From JACMLD01 sp047602295 (GTDB taxonomy: Bacteria; Bacteroidota; Bacteroidia; Chitinophagales; Chitinophagaceae): a DNA stretch of 64,000 nt. Made by a program: the position numbers and the translations under genes. The notes under the pieces were generated by a model. The model did not search any database. It was not told the DNA's origin and worked only from the letters and a program-made list of their open reading frames with translations. The DNA lies in the NCBI GenBank assembly GCA_047602295.1, contig JASGHP010000001.1, positions 4,712,001 through 4,776,000 on the forward strand. Reading direction: 5' to 3'. Below, one piece after another: positions 26,400 to 35,810 of this stretch. How positions within the stretch are numbered: the stretch's first letter is position 1; each line of letters starts with the position of its first letter.

Positions 26400-29300
26400 C
26401 TATTGCAGTTCAATACCGCTCACAGCCAACCCTGTTGCATCTTCCAATAATAATTTCACCGTATAATTGCCTGCATTGATCATTGTTGGCGTATTAACCG
26501 TAAAACTATTCCATTTGCCAGCACGGGTAAATGTAAACTTTACTGTTTCATCAAGCATCATGGTGCCTCCTGTATTTATCATTTGCAGGCGGCCTTTAAC
26601 TTCTTTTTCAGAAGGGTAGAAATATTTCACTGTAATGGCATAGCGGTCACCCACACCTGTCTGTACCGGCCATTGAATGCTGCTATTGATGGCAGATTTC
26701 ATAATAATGGCTTCCTTATCATTCAGCATTTCTTTTTGTACCCCTGCAGAAAATGATGCCGCACTGGCTTTATAGGCAACAGTTGGTTTTAAATCATAAG
26801 CCGGTTGCATATTGGTAACGGGAAGCATCATGGCTATGTAGGCTACATCTCCGTATGTATTTGCAGGCAATTGAACACGGCTTTTAGCAGGCAATCTTTT
26901 CCGGAAAATATCATAGGATATGCCACCCTGCTCATCCGTCTCGGCTATTGTTTGGGTGCGTTCATATTCTTTTAACCATTCAGGAATTGCAAATCCTTTT
27001 TTAATCCCTATAAATAAATCAACAGCACTATTCGTTGACAACAAAACCGGCTGCGGATTAAATGTTGTATTGAACTGCAGCCAGTCTGCTCCAAAAAGAT
27101 TTGCAGGCAATGAAGAAAACTTAATCTCTTTATCAGCATATTGTTTGTTGCCAATATCCAGCCAAGACATTAATTTAACCGAGGGATTATTTTCCAGTTC
27201 AACCATATCAGTAACAGCAATGGGCATAATATCCTTCTTTGCTGAAGCAATGGCTACAGCAGCAATAATTGCCTCACCTACTTTTGCGTTTGGAAATGAA
27301 AGCGACAGCTTGCCACCGTTTACACGCACCTGCAAAGTTTTTTTCAATGCACTATTGGAACCGGCTTCTTTCCAAACATCCAGGTTTTGCAATACAATTG
27401 ATCCATTAACAGCTATATCAAACATGCGCATGTTGTTTGCATTGATGCCACCGCCAACACCCAGCCAGGGCTCTATAAAATAAAGCTCCAGCAAATAATC
27501 GCCATCGGGCAATGGAAAATTATATTTCAACTCATCTCTTCCATAACGAAAATCCTGGAACAAAGGCCAATCATTTGTTCCTTTAACAGGTGTAAAAATT
27601 CTGCGCTGACTTGCGAAGAATGATGACATACCGGGAAAACGATCTGACCACGATGATGAGCCGTAAACATTTCCTTCATAGTGCCTATCCGCCTTCCAAA
27701 GATTTCCGTTTTCATCTGTGTAATCGGGGCCACCGCAATTAACACGATAGATATAATTATAATCCGGTTTGGGTTGAGTAATATTTGTTGCGCCTGCATA
27801 CAATGCCTGGTAATTGGGCGACTGAGGCAAATGCTGCAATAAAATTGTATCTCTTGCAACCTGTTTTCCATCAACATAACCTACTGCATATAAAACATTG
27901 TATTGAATGTTTACACCATCCCACTGAAAGTGCGTGCCGATTCCGGCTTTTGTTTTTTTACCCAACGATACTTTATCAATATCATTGAATAATTCCACTT
28001 CATCACAATTTGAATAAACAACAATACCATTCTTTACGCCGGGTTTTGTCCAACGGTTTGGCCATGTATGCGACACAATGTAAACCATGGGTGAAGCTTT
28101 AGCAGACGCATAATTGCTTCTGAACATGTAATACGCATCTGTTGGTTCTTCCCATGGTGTAAGCATTCCTTTATAATTCACCGGCCCAATACGATCCATT
28201 TCTCTTGCACCTTCTCCCCCTTGCACACGGCCCGGGTTGTCGTGCGATGTTAGCAACCAGAAAAATTGTCCGGCACAACTATCTCTAACGGATTCAGCTA
28301 ACCGTATTTTCTGTTCCATCAATTGTACCATTCGGTCTTCACTCAGCACACCGTTTTGGGCAAAGCCCCCTTCCGTATGTAAATCAAGTGTGCGCCAGGC
28401 ACCATATTCACCAATCAATATTTGCTTTTTGATGTCTTCTGCATAAGTAGCAGGATTGCCACCGTAAGTGCCCGTCCAGTTTTGCGGCACATCCCAATCT
28501 GTACCGGTGCCGCCGTTGCAGGTGGTAATTAATCTTTCAGTAGTAGCGGTAGGATCTAATTGACGAATTAAATCGCTGCATTCTTTTGCAAAATCTTCCG
28601 GCAGTTTGCTTTCATTTTGTAAGCCCCATAAAATAACAGATGGCTCGTTTCTTCTTTCTATAATCCATTCACGTAATAACTGCTTGAAATTTTTCCTGAA
28701 CTCCGGAGAATCATACCAGATATGTGCTGATAACTGTGGCCACCAAAGCAATCCCTGTTCATCACACAAATGTCCATACAGTAAATTATGCGGTTGATGT
28801 GCATCGCGAAATGCATTGAAGCCAGCAGCTTTCACCCATTTCATTCTTGCTGCTATCTGCTCATTACTGAATGCATGACCGCCGCCTAATAAATGTTCAT
28901 ACTCTGCAATGCCATTAATAAAAACCGGTTTCCCGTTTACGAGCAATTGATGTGAAGCTGTTTTCCATTGTACTGTTCTGAAGCCAAATGGTGTGGAGAC
29001 CTGATCAATAATTTTATCGCCCGCTTTTACAATAGTAACTATTGTATACAAGTACGGGCTTTCAGGATTCCACAATATTGGGTTACTAATACGAATGTTT
29101 TTCTGCGAGACAGTAATTGAATCGCCTGGCTTTATCGATTGAGTTATTTCTGTAGCTACAACAATTTTTCCCGCAGCATCTTTTAATTGGTGAGTGATTT
29201 GTACTTTATCTACTACCGTTGCATAATTTTTTATAGTAGCATCAATTGACAAATCGGCTGTTCCATTATTCAGTTCCGCCCATGCATGTATGCCAAAAGG

Positions 29301-30008
29301 CTGAATGCGCAGTTGATTTGTAGTGATTAAATGAACCGGTCTGAAAATACCCATTGGCTGAGAACCTTCTGAGAAACCACGTTCATCGCTACAACCGCCG
29401 CAAACCCAGGGCAAATCTTTTATATTGGCCGGATGCCATGCACGAACAGCCAATACATTGCTTGCAGCATCTTTCTTTACCAGGTTTGTTACATCAATCG
29501 TAAAACTTGTTCTACCACCAGCATGTGCACCTGCATACTTTCCATTTACATATACGGTGGCATAAGAACCAACACCTTCAAAAAACAGAAAATAACGTTT
29601 ATTAGCAACCGATTTTTTTATGATGAATGAAGTGCGATACCAACTATCTCCATGCAAATTGCCATGCAACACTCGGCGATAGCCATAGTAATCATCCCAG
29701 TTATGCGGAACGCTTACCTTCTTCCAGTTTTTTTCGTTAAATGCTGTTTCCCAAAAATTGCCTTTTAAAGTTGTGCTATCCTCACCAGCAATGGTTTTCC
29801 AGTTATTGCTTAATAAAATATCCTGGCGAATATTTTCCTGTGCATTGCCAGAGATGCCAAACAAGCATAGCAACAAGCCAGTGAATAATTTTGACAGCCG
29901 CCCATTGCCGAATAGAATTCCCAAAAGATGAACGGAGCGTCGCAACAGTTGCTCAATAGTAGCAATACTGAAGGTCGAATAATTTTTATAAACGTTTAAG
30001 ATCTCCAT
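26400..30008 (-). CDS. GH2 family glycosidase with malectin domain
   Basis: A large (about 1200-residue) GH2 enzyme. Jelly roll (NNWKTIAGED to PMGIFRPVHLI), Ig-like domain, and TIM barrel with the acid/base Glu in WGLQNES and the nucleophile Glu in ILIGEYGAWR. A malectin-like carbohydrate-binding domain follows (VNCGGPDYTDENGN to VAIASAKKD, about 755-925) and a further beta domain at the end. Start is uncertain: ATGs at 30026 and 30008 overlap the end of the GH95 gene and leave about 36 odd residues before the signal peptide (LFTGLLLCLFGISGNAQ). A TTG at 29924 would start a normal signal, and the DNA between 29925 and 29985 resembles the dispersed spacer repeat. The substrate is probably a beta-linked sugar of pectin. 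Confidence 0.85.
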   Translation of the reverse strand: MEILNVYKNYSTFSIATIEQLLRRSVHLLGILFGNGRLSKLFTGLLLCLFGISGNAQENIRQDILLSNNWKTIAGEDSTTLKGNFWETAFNEKNWKKVSVPHNWDDYYGYRRVLHGNLHGDSWYRTSFIIKKSVANKRYFLFFEGVGSYATVYVNGKYAGAHAGGRTSFTIDVTNLVKKDAASNVLAVRAWHPANIKDLPWVCGGCSDERGFSEGSQPMGIFRPVHLITTNQLRIQPFGIHAWAELNNGTADLSIDATIKNYATVVDKVQITHQLKDAAGKIVVATEITQSIKPGDSITVSQKNIRISNPILWNPESPYLYTIVTIVKAGDKIIDQVSTPFGFRTVQWKTASHQLLVNGKPVFINGIAEYEHLLGGGHAFSNEQIAARMKWVKAAGFNAFRDAHQPHNLLYGHLCDEQGLLWWPQLSAHIWYDSPEFRKNFKQLLREWIIERRNEPSVILWGLQNESKLPEDFAKECSDLIRQLDPTATTERLITTCNGGTGTDWDVPQNWTGTYGGNPATYAEDIKKQILIGEYGAWRTLDLHTEGGFAQNGVLSEDRMVQLMEQKIRLAESVRDSCAGQFFWLLTSHDNPGRVQGGEGAREMDRIGPVNYKGMLTPWEEPTDAYYMFRSNYASAKASPMVYIVSHTWPNRWTKPGVKNGIVVYSNCDEVELFNDIDKVSLGKKTKAGIGTHFQWDGVNIQYNVLYAVGYVDGKQVARDTILLQHLPQSPNYQALYAGATNITQPKPDYNYIYRVNCGGPDYTDENGNLWKADRHYEGNVYGSSSWSDRFPGMSSFFASQRRIFTPVKGTNDWPLFQDFRYGRDELKYNFPLPDGDYLLELYFIEPWLGVGGGINANNMRMFDIAVNGSIVLQNLDVWKEAGSNSALKKTLQVRVNGGKLSLSFPNAKVGEAIIAAVAIASAKKDIMPIAVTDMVELENNPSVKLMSWLDIGNKQYADKEIKFSSLPANLFGADWLQFNTTFNPQPVLLSTNSAVDLFIGIKKGFAIPEWLKEYERTQTIAETDEQGGISYDIFRKRLPAKSRVQLPANTYGDVAYIAMMLPVTNMQPAYDLKPTVAYKASAASFSAGVQKEMLNDKEAIIMKSAINSSIQWPVQTGVGDRYAITVKYFYPSEKEVKGRLQMINTGGTMMLDETVKFTFTRAGKWNSFTVNTPTMINAGNYTVKLLLEDATGLAVSGIELQ

Positions 30009-32787
30009 TGAATGTATACACAGCATTCTTTACAGTAGCTATTTTTACTGTTTTATCGTTATAGCGCAACAAGAGTGGCTTGCCGGCCTTTGAGCGGACA
30101 ATTATTTTTTCCAATTTACTGTTCGACCATTTCATGTCGATGGTAAACCCTCCCCTTGCGCAGAGTCCTTTTATTTCTCCATTAGGCAAGGCAGAAGGCA
30201 ATGCAGGAAGCACATCAATAAACTTTGTATGACTTTGCAATAACATTTCTCCCATGCCTGCGGCTCCTCCAAAATTTCCATCAATCTGAAACGGCGGATG
30301 TGCATCAAACAAATTGGGATAACTTCCTGCACCTGTGTTGGCCGGGCTCAATAACATTTGTATCAGCTTGTACGTATGATCTCCATCTTTAAACCTGGCC
30401 CATAAATTAATTTTCCAGCCAAGGCTCCAACCGGTAGCTGCATCTCCACGATAGATCAATGATTGTCTTGCAGCCTTCATTAAATCCGGCGTTTCATCCC
30501 AATTGATTTCATATCCGGGATATTGCGCCCACAGATGAGATACGTGTCGATGCTTGTTGGTAGTATCATCCACATCCTGCATCCACTCCTGCAATTGACC
30601 ATATTTGCCAATTTTGTTGGGAGCGATAGAATCATATTTCGATTTCAAACTTTTGCGCAATTCCGCATCTGTTCCTAACACTTCGGCAGCAGCAATGGTA
30701 TTCTTAAATAAGTCACGGATGATTTGATGATCCATGCTTGGCCCCATTACCAACCCGCCTTGTTCCGGCGAATTGGAAGGCCCGCTGATGAGATAACCTG
30801 TTGCAGGATCTTTTACCAGGTAACTATTAAAAAACAATGCGGCCTGCTTCATGATGGGATAAGCTTTTTGTTGCAGGAAGACTTTATCCTGCGTAAACAA
30901 ATAATGCTCCCACAAATGATGACAAAGCCATGCACCACCGCTCACCCATATACCATGATTGGCAGCATTGATGGGCGCAGTGCCACGCCATAGATCTGTA
31001 TTGTGATGCAATACCCAACCGGGTGCATGATAATAATCTTTTGCAGTTTGTTGCCCGCTTACAGATAACTCTTCAATCATTTTAAACAAAGGCTGGTGCA
31101 AAGGAGAAAGGTTCAATAACTCCGCAGGCCAGTAATTCATTTCTGCATTTATATTGGTAGTGTATTTGCTTCCCCAGGGCGGAGAAAGCAAATCGTTCCA
31201 AATGCCTTGCAGGTTAGCTGGTCTTGTCCCAGGTCTTGAAGATGATATTAACAAGTAGCGGCCATACTGCATATACAAAGCAACAAAAGAAGGATCTCCT
31301 GTTGCTGCAAATTTTTGAATTCGTTGATCTGTAGGCAATCCATCATTTTCATTCTTACCAAAATTGACAGAGAATGTATTGAAATATGATTGGTACTCTT
31401 TTATATGCGCCGCTTTTACCTGCTCATAGTTTTTTGATGCAACGCTGCTTAATGCGCTTGTGCAAGGAGTGAAAGGGTCTGCACTTACATCCGTATAATT
31501 TTTATAGTTAGTGCCGGCCGTAAGATATAAAGTTGCTTCGTCTACACCGGTAACAATAATTTTATCGTCTGTTACTTCTACTTTTCCGCCTTTAGCAACT
31601 ATTTGCAAATAACTTTCGCCACGCAAAGCGCCGTTTCTTACTTTAACTGAAAGATTAATGGTTTTGTCATCTATCTTTTTTACCTCGGCATTTTTATGCG
31701 GGCTGTTTAGCATTGCTTCAAATGAAACGGATGCAGCTTGCTCTGCAGTGAGGTGTATAGCCAGCACCTGGTTGGGCTGACTAACAAAATATTCCCGCTT
31801 ATAATCTATACCGTTTAAAGAATACTTTGTACTGGCAATAGCATTGGCAATATCCAGCTCACGTTTATAGTTAATTGAATTTTCTGTACCTGGAAAATTC
31901 AACCATAGATCGCCAAAAGGCTGGTAATCGGCCTGGTAATGTGCAACAGGTGGTGGCTCATCGCTATGAATAAAATACTTCCAATTGCCATTGAGAGAAA
32001 TTTTATTTTGATCTCCTTCATCCTGCGGATAAACACCAATATGCTTGCTGGTATCTTTATAACCCTGGATGCCTCCTTTACCATCAAAATTAAGGACCAG
32101 TACAGCAATGCTGTTTTTGCCAACGTGCAAGCTCTCTTTTGGTATCACATACTTGCGTGGGTCTCCGTTGTCCATACTGCCTACCAGTTTTCCATTGAAA
32201 TAAGTGAAATCCTGGTTGCTGATACGATTAAGATCAAGTACCAGGTTTTTACCCAACCATGTTTGGGGCATTTCAAAATTAGTACGCAACCACACGGCAC
32301 CATCCAGGTTTTCAAATCCTACAGATTCCCAACCATCATATGCTGGCACTGGCATTGTTTTCCATTGGCCATCATCTGCAAACTCAGCAGCAGGATTTCC
32401 GTTAAGACCTTTCAAACTAACGATGTTATTGATCCACTCAGGCTTTTTGCCTTCATCAGATTGCAGCCCCATAAAATGAGCCTCTGCTAAAGCATCGGCA
32501 TCCTTTTGTTTGCCTGCAAAAAGCAATTGACGGATGCTATCGAGGTATTGCCAGGCACCTGCGCGGTTATAATTGCGCGGGCCGCCTGTCCATAATGTTT
32601 CTTCATTAAACTGCAGGTGATCTTGTGCAACACCACCAAATACCATTGCGCCGATGCGGCCATTGCCAATGGGCAATGCTTCCGTCCATTTTGTAGCGGG
32701 TTTATCGTACCAAAGCTTTAGCGATTGTGCCGTTATTGCATTTACAGAAAGCGAGAGTAAAAAAGCAATCAATATTTTCATAAACAT
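29986..32787 (-). CDS. GH95 family glycosidase with inserted jelly-roll domain
   Basis: A secreted 933-residue protein (signal 1-20, VNAITAQ). The GH95 N-terminal domain begins at LWYDKPATKWTEALPIGNGRIGAMVFGG and the catalytic (alpha/alpha)6 barrel includes YTTNINAEMNYWPAELLNL, which holds the Asn pair used by family members, WQ-type motifs and PPFQIDGNFGGAAGMGEML. GH95 contains alpha-L-fucosidases and alpha-L-galactosidases; either sugar occurs in rhamnogalacturonan side chains. Residues about 125-275 (WKTMPVPAYDGWESVGF to KHIGVYPQDE) look like a GH2-type sugar-binding jelly roll inserted into the N-terminal domain, making this protein longer than the usual 750-800 residues. It overlaps or abuts the downstream GH2 gene. 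Confidence 0.88.
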   Translation of the reverse strand: MFMKILIAFLLSLSVNAITAQSLKLWYDKPATKWTEALPIGNGRIGAMVFGGVAQDHLQFNEETLWTGGPRNYNRAGAWQYLDSIRQLLFAGKQKDADALAEAHFMGLQSDEGKKPEWINNIVSLKGLNGNPAAEFADDGQWKTMPVPAYDGWESVGFENLDGAVWLRTNFEMPQTWLGKNLVLDLNRISNQDFTYFNGKLVGSMDNGDPRKYVIPKESLHVGKNSIAVLVLNFDGKGGIQGYKDTSKHIGVYPQDEGDQNKISLNGNWKYFIHSDEPPPVAHYQADYQPFGDLWLNFPGTENSINYKRELDIANAIASTKYSLNGIDYKREYFVSQPNQVLAIHLTAEQAASVSFEAMLNSPHKNAEVKKIDDKTINLSVKVRNGALRGESYLQIVAKGGKVEVTDDKIIVTGVDEATLYLTAGTNYKNYTDVSADPFTPCTSALSSVASKNYEQVKAAHIKEYQSYFNTFSVNFGKNENDGLPTDQRIQKFAATGDPSFVALYMQYGRYLLISSSRPGTRPANLQGIWNDLLSPPWGSKYTTNINAEMNYWPAELLNLSPLHQPLFKMIEELSVSGQQTAKDYYHAPGWVLHHNTDLWRGTAPINAANHGIWVSGGAWLCHHLWEHYLFTQDKVFLQQKAYPIMKQAALFFNSYLVKDPATGYLISGPSNSPEQGGLVMGPSMDHQIIRDLFKNTIAAAEVLGTDAELRKSLKSKYDSIAPNKIGKYGQLQEWMQDVDDTTNKHRHVSHLWAQYPGYEINWDETPDLMKAARQSLIYRGDAATGWSLGWKINLWARFKDGDHTYKLIQMLLSPANTGAGSYPNLFDAHPPFQIDGNFGGAAGMGEMLLQSHTKFIDVLPALPSALPNGEIKGLCARGGFTIDMKWSNSKLEKIIVRSKAGKPLLLRYNDKTVKIATVKNAVYTFNGDLKRL

Positions 32788-32817
32788 TTCTTTAAAAGGA
32801 TGCTTAAGATACGATAA

Positions 32818-32925
32818 CTGCCCGAACCCTGATTTATAGGATTAAAGGATTTTCATGATTTTGTTCGCGGCTTTTTTACCACTGAGGTAAAAGAGGTTTT
32901 CCGCAGAGGTACAAGAGTCTTATTC
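32818..32925. repeat. Homologous spacer element, copy 2
   Basis: Partner of 2869-2968: the words GATTAAAGGATT, CATGATTTT, TTCGCGGC, TACCAC, GAGGTA and CAGAGG occur in the same order and spacing. It sits just upstream of the GH95 start. No ORF or regulatory box is evident. Confidence 0.6.
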
Positions 32926-32937
32926 GAAGCAAAAGCA

Positions 32938-32970
32938 TTTCCACATTTATCACATTTTCACATTTGTCAC
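32938..32970 (-). repeat. AATGTG post-stop microrepeat, copy 2
   Basis: On the minus strand the repeat starts right at the stop codon of the galacturonidase-like gene: TAG, then GTGACAAATGTG, AAAATGTG, ATAAATGTGG and AAATG. Orientation relative to the gene equals copies 1 and 3. Confidence 0.75.
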
Positions 32971-35714
32971 TATTCAAACAACCAATCAATCTGCCTATCC
33001 ACTCCATTCTCTGTAAGACCTGCATCATACAAAGGGATGGCTTGATTGCCATTTACAAAACCTAATACAAGGCAAACCCCTTTCGTTAGATGCAAAGTAT
33101 GCTCGCCAGCAGGAAAACTATAGCTGTGTACATTTACCGGCGGCATGCCTTTTATAGAAAGCGCATTGGCAATTTTTGTTTCTGCCTGGCCGTAATCATT
33201 GGCCGTGGCATTTGTTTCCAACTCCGGTGCCTTTAAATAGATGGGCTGTTTTGCATAAACAGTTCCTTTGGGGTTAAAATAACCTACCAATAGTTTTACA
33301 GGTTGATTAGTTGTAAATGTTATATCTGTGTTTTGCTGTAGTTGCTGATTGAAGTTTAATGCCAATCCTTTTAATCCTTTCAGCTCTTTTGCATAGTCCA
33401 TAATTGTGAACGATGTATCTGCATATAATTTTGCAAGGCTGTCGATAGAATAAAAATTAAATGAGTCGTTTTTAAAAACCACGTCAGCATTTTGCAAAGT
33501 CTTCACCTGCTTTGTTGTATTGACAGGTTGTTGTTTCAATGAATCAATGGCATGCTTGAAATGATCAAGTTCCTGTTGAAAAGGCACCAGCATTTCCACC
33601 CAGGTTTTAAATGTGCCATTCACGCCGCGCATGGGAATTTTTCGCTGTTGTGTTTGCATGCTGTTGGCATAGAGATAAGTTCCTTTGGTGAGATCGGCCA
33701 GCTTGCGATAATAATCCATGCTCTTTTCCAATAGTGGCAGTGCTTGTTGCAAATCCTTTACATCGTTTGAATATTTATAGCGAAGTATGTGCAAGGCAGC
33801 TTCTGCTTTAAACGCAAAGTGATAGGCCAATGCCTGGTAGCAATAAACATCGTTTCTTAATCTTGCAAACTCTTCTTTATTAGCTGTTACATTGTTTGCA
33901 GCGGCATCAATGGCAGCAACGGCTTTATCCGCATGATCTTTTACTTCACGGATAATTTGTGGCGGGGTTTCACCAACATGCGGTTGCTTCTTCCATTCTT
34001 TCTCTGCATATTGAATCAGCATCTCTCCTTCGGGACTTTCGCTTTCATACAACAAAGTAAAAAGCCCATAGCGATTGGGGTTTATCAATTGCGTCATCAA
34101 CATACCCAACGTCATCGTCTGTCGATTACCATCTGTTATGCCAAAACGGCGAAGCAGCTTCGGCGCTATCTCACCTGACTGCTCATACGCAGTTATTATA
34201 TTTTGTGCACTGGCCATATTGCAACCATATTTTGCTGCCAGCATTCCGTTCCAGTAAGCCGCTTCATTTTTTTTATCGCGATTGGCTTTCCATGCATAAC
34301 GTGCCCAGGCTGCATACCAAATCCAATCTCTTTCTATTTGCAATAATCTTTTTCCTTTCACACTATCGGCAGTATATGGCCAGTCCCAATAAGAAGCCTG
34401 CGGATATAAATGCAAGCCATTACCACCCATAACTTCGTGCATGCCAATTACTGACTCCTGTATGAAATCTACAGCGCCATACCGGAAAGGTTCCAGGTTG
34501 GCCATAATATGCACATTTTCTATCTGCACACTGCCCAGGCGACTAAGCGTCTGGTGCAAAGCTGCCCATGAACCACGTGGACGTTGATAGGTAAGCGCCT
34601 CTCCATTAAACTTAGCTTCTGTATAAAGATTTTTATACAAAGGCAATGCAGCATTCATTACAGCCGGTGCATCGGTATCATGCGCACGCAAAACTATTGG
34701 CGGTTCTTTTGTTTGATGCAAAGCTTTCAATCCATCCTGCACGCCGGGAATAATTGTTTTGGTAAACCATTCTATATCATCATTGCCTACACCTTCCATC
34801 GCCTCACCCAAACAAACCATCAATCCTACATTCGGGTATTTCTCTACAAATGCTGCAATGGATTTGCGTGTATAATCTGCAATCAGTGGAATAATGGGCC
34901 TGTCCCTGTCCTGCGTTTTTATGTGGTTGTAGTCTGCAAATGGTTTTGATACGATGATATTGTAAAACATTTGTATCACCCAGATGCCACGCTTGTCTGC
35001 TTCTGTGGTAAGAAAGCGATAAATCTCTTCGTTCTTTTTAAAAGTAGCTTCATCTACTTCTACTGCATACGGATAATCTTTCAGTTTTACCAGCGATGCA
35101 AAAGGGTGGCCATTCCAGAGATACAATGAGTTCATGCGGTTGGCCACCATTGAATCCAGGTATTGTATCCACAATTGCTTATCATAAAACCACGGAAAAG
35201 TTTCTGGTGTATACGGGTATTCATACACGTTGTGCCCGGGCAGGTAATAAGGTTTTTGTACACCGATACAGGCACCACGCAATACCATTTCGGGTTTGTC
35301 AGCAATATTGATTGTAGCAGGAATTTGTTTGTTGTCTTTTATAAGTTGCATTAATTCCAGGCAAGCATATAAAATTCCTGAAGGTTCTTTGGCACCTATA
35401 TAAATATCAGATTGCTTATCAGCAGCAATTGCATAACCTTCTGTTGACCAACCCGGCAGCGAAAGACTATCCATGCAAGCCAAGCCAGGCTTGGGTTTGC
35501 CAATAATGATGTTCTTATTTACCTTGCTAGTAGTTGAAACAAATTTTACAGCATAGCCGGATTGTTTTAATGCACTTGCTAATTTTTCTACGCCAAATTT
35601 TGCACGGGCAGTAGTGTCGGTGTTTACAATCGTAACCAGACCCTTCCGTTGCGCCATCAGCGCAATTGGACTTACTAACAATATAATAAACAGGAATCTC
35701 AAACAGGTCTGCAT
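32970..35714 (-). CDS. Putative exo-glycosidase of GH67/alpha-galacturonidase-like type
   Basis: A 914-residue secreted protein (signal 1-21, SPIALMAQ). Residues about 22-135 form an alpha-glucuronidase/hexosaminidase-type N-terminal domain (GILYACLELMQLI, then INIADKPEMVLRG). A TIM-barrel-like part follows (about 140-520: WIQYLDSMVANRMNSLYLWNGHPFASL, VGLMVCLGEAMEGVG, IVLRAHDTDAP, ANLEPFRYGAV), then a helical region and a C-terminal beta-sandwich. I recall relatives annotated as alpha-D-galacturonidases, which would fit pectin breakdown, but I cannot confirm a family or the catalytic pair; the acidic residues in CLGEAMEG, RAHDTD and NLEP are candidates. It lies between GH95 and the Gfo/Idh gene in the same train. 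Confidence 0.6.
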   Translation of the reverse strand: MQTCLRFLFIILLVSPIALMAQRKGLVTIVNTDTTARAKFGVEKLASALKQSGYAVKFVSTTSKVNKNIIIGKPKPGLACMDSLSLPGWSTEGYAIAADKQSDIYIGAKEPSGILYACLELMQLIKDNKQIPATINIADKPEMVLRGACIGVQKPYYLPGHNVYEYPYTPETFPWFYDKQLWIQYLDSMVANRMNSLYLWNGHPFASLVKLKDYPYAVEVDEATFKKNEEIYRFLTTEADKRGIWVIQMFYNIIVSKPFADYNHIKTQDRDRPIIPLIADYTRKSIAAFVEKYPNVGLMVCLGEAMEGVGNDDIEWFTKTIIPGVQDGLKALHQTKEPPIVLRAHDTDAPAVMNAALPLYKNLYTEAKFNGEALTYQRPRGSWAALHQTLSRLGSVQIENVHIMANLEPFRYGAVDFIQESVIGMHEVMGGNGLHLYPQASYWDWPYTADSVKGKRLLQIERDWIWYAAWARYAWKANRDKKNEAAYWNGMLAAKYGCNMASAQNIITAYEQSGEIAPKLLRRFGITDGNRQTMTLGMLMTQLINPNRYGLFTLLYESESPEGEMLIQYAEKEWKKQPHVGETPPQIIREVKDHADKAVAAIDAAANNVTANKEEFARLRNDVYCYQALAYHFAFKAEAALHILRYKYSNDVKDLQQALPLLEKSMDYYRKLADLTKGTYLYANSMQTQQRKIPMRGVNGTFKTWVEMLVPFQQELDHFKHAIDSLKQQPVNTTKQVKTLQNADVVFKNDSFNFYSIDSLAKLYADTSFTIMDYAKELKGLKGLALNFNQQLQQNTDITFTTNQPVKLLVGYFNPKGTVYAKQPIYLKAPELETNATANDYGQAETKIANALSIKGMPPVNVHSYSFPAGEHTLHLTKGVCLVLGFVNGNQAIPLYDAGLTENGVDRQIDWLFE

Positions 35715-35775
35715 ATTTTTAATGTCATCTTCTATGTTAATGTCATCCTCTCGGGATTCTAAAACAGCAACAAGC

Positions 35776-35810
35776 CTAATTACTAATTATTAATTACTAA
35801 TTGCTAATTA
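35776..35810. repeat. Low-complexity spacer with CTAATTA units
   Basis: Repeated imperfect CTAATTACTAATT words fill the spacer just downstream of the Gfo/Idh gene. It belongs to the same class of word-repeating gene-junction spacers as 3008-3043 and 47187-47293. Confidence 0.6.

Noticed and set aside
26920..27483. A 187-codon plus-strand frame opposite the malectin GH2 gene
   Set aside because: It lies antisense to the malectin and C-terminal coding region and shows no family features.
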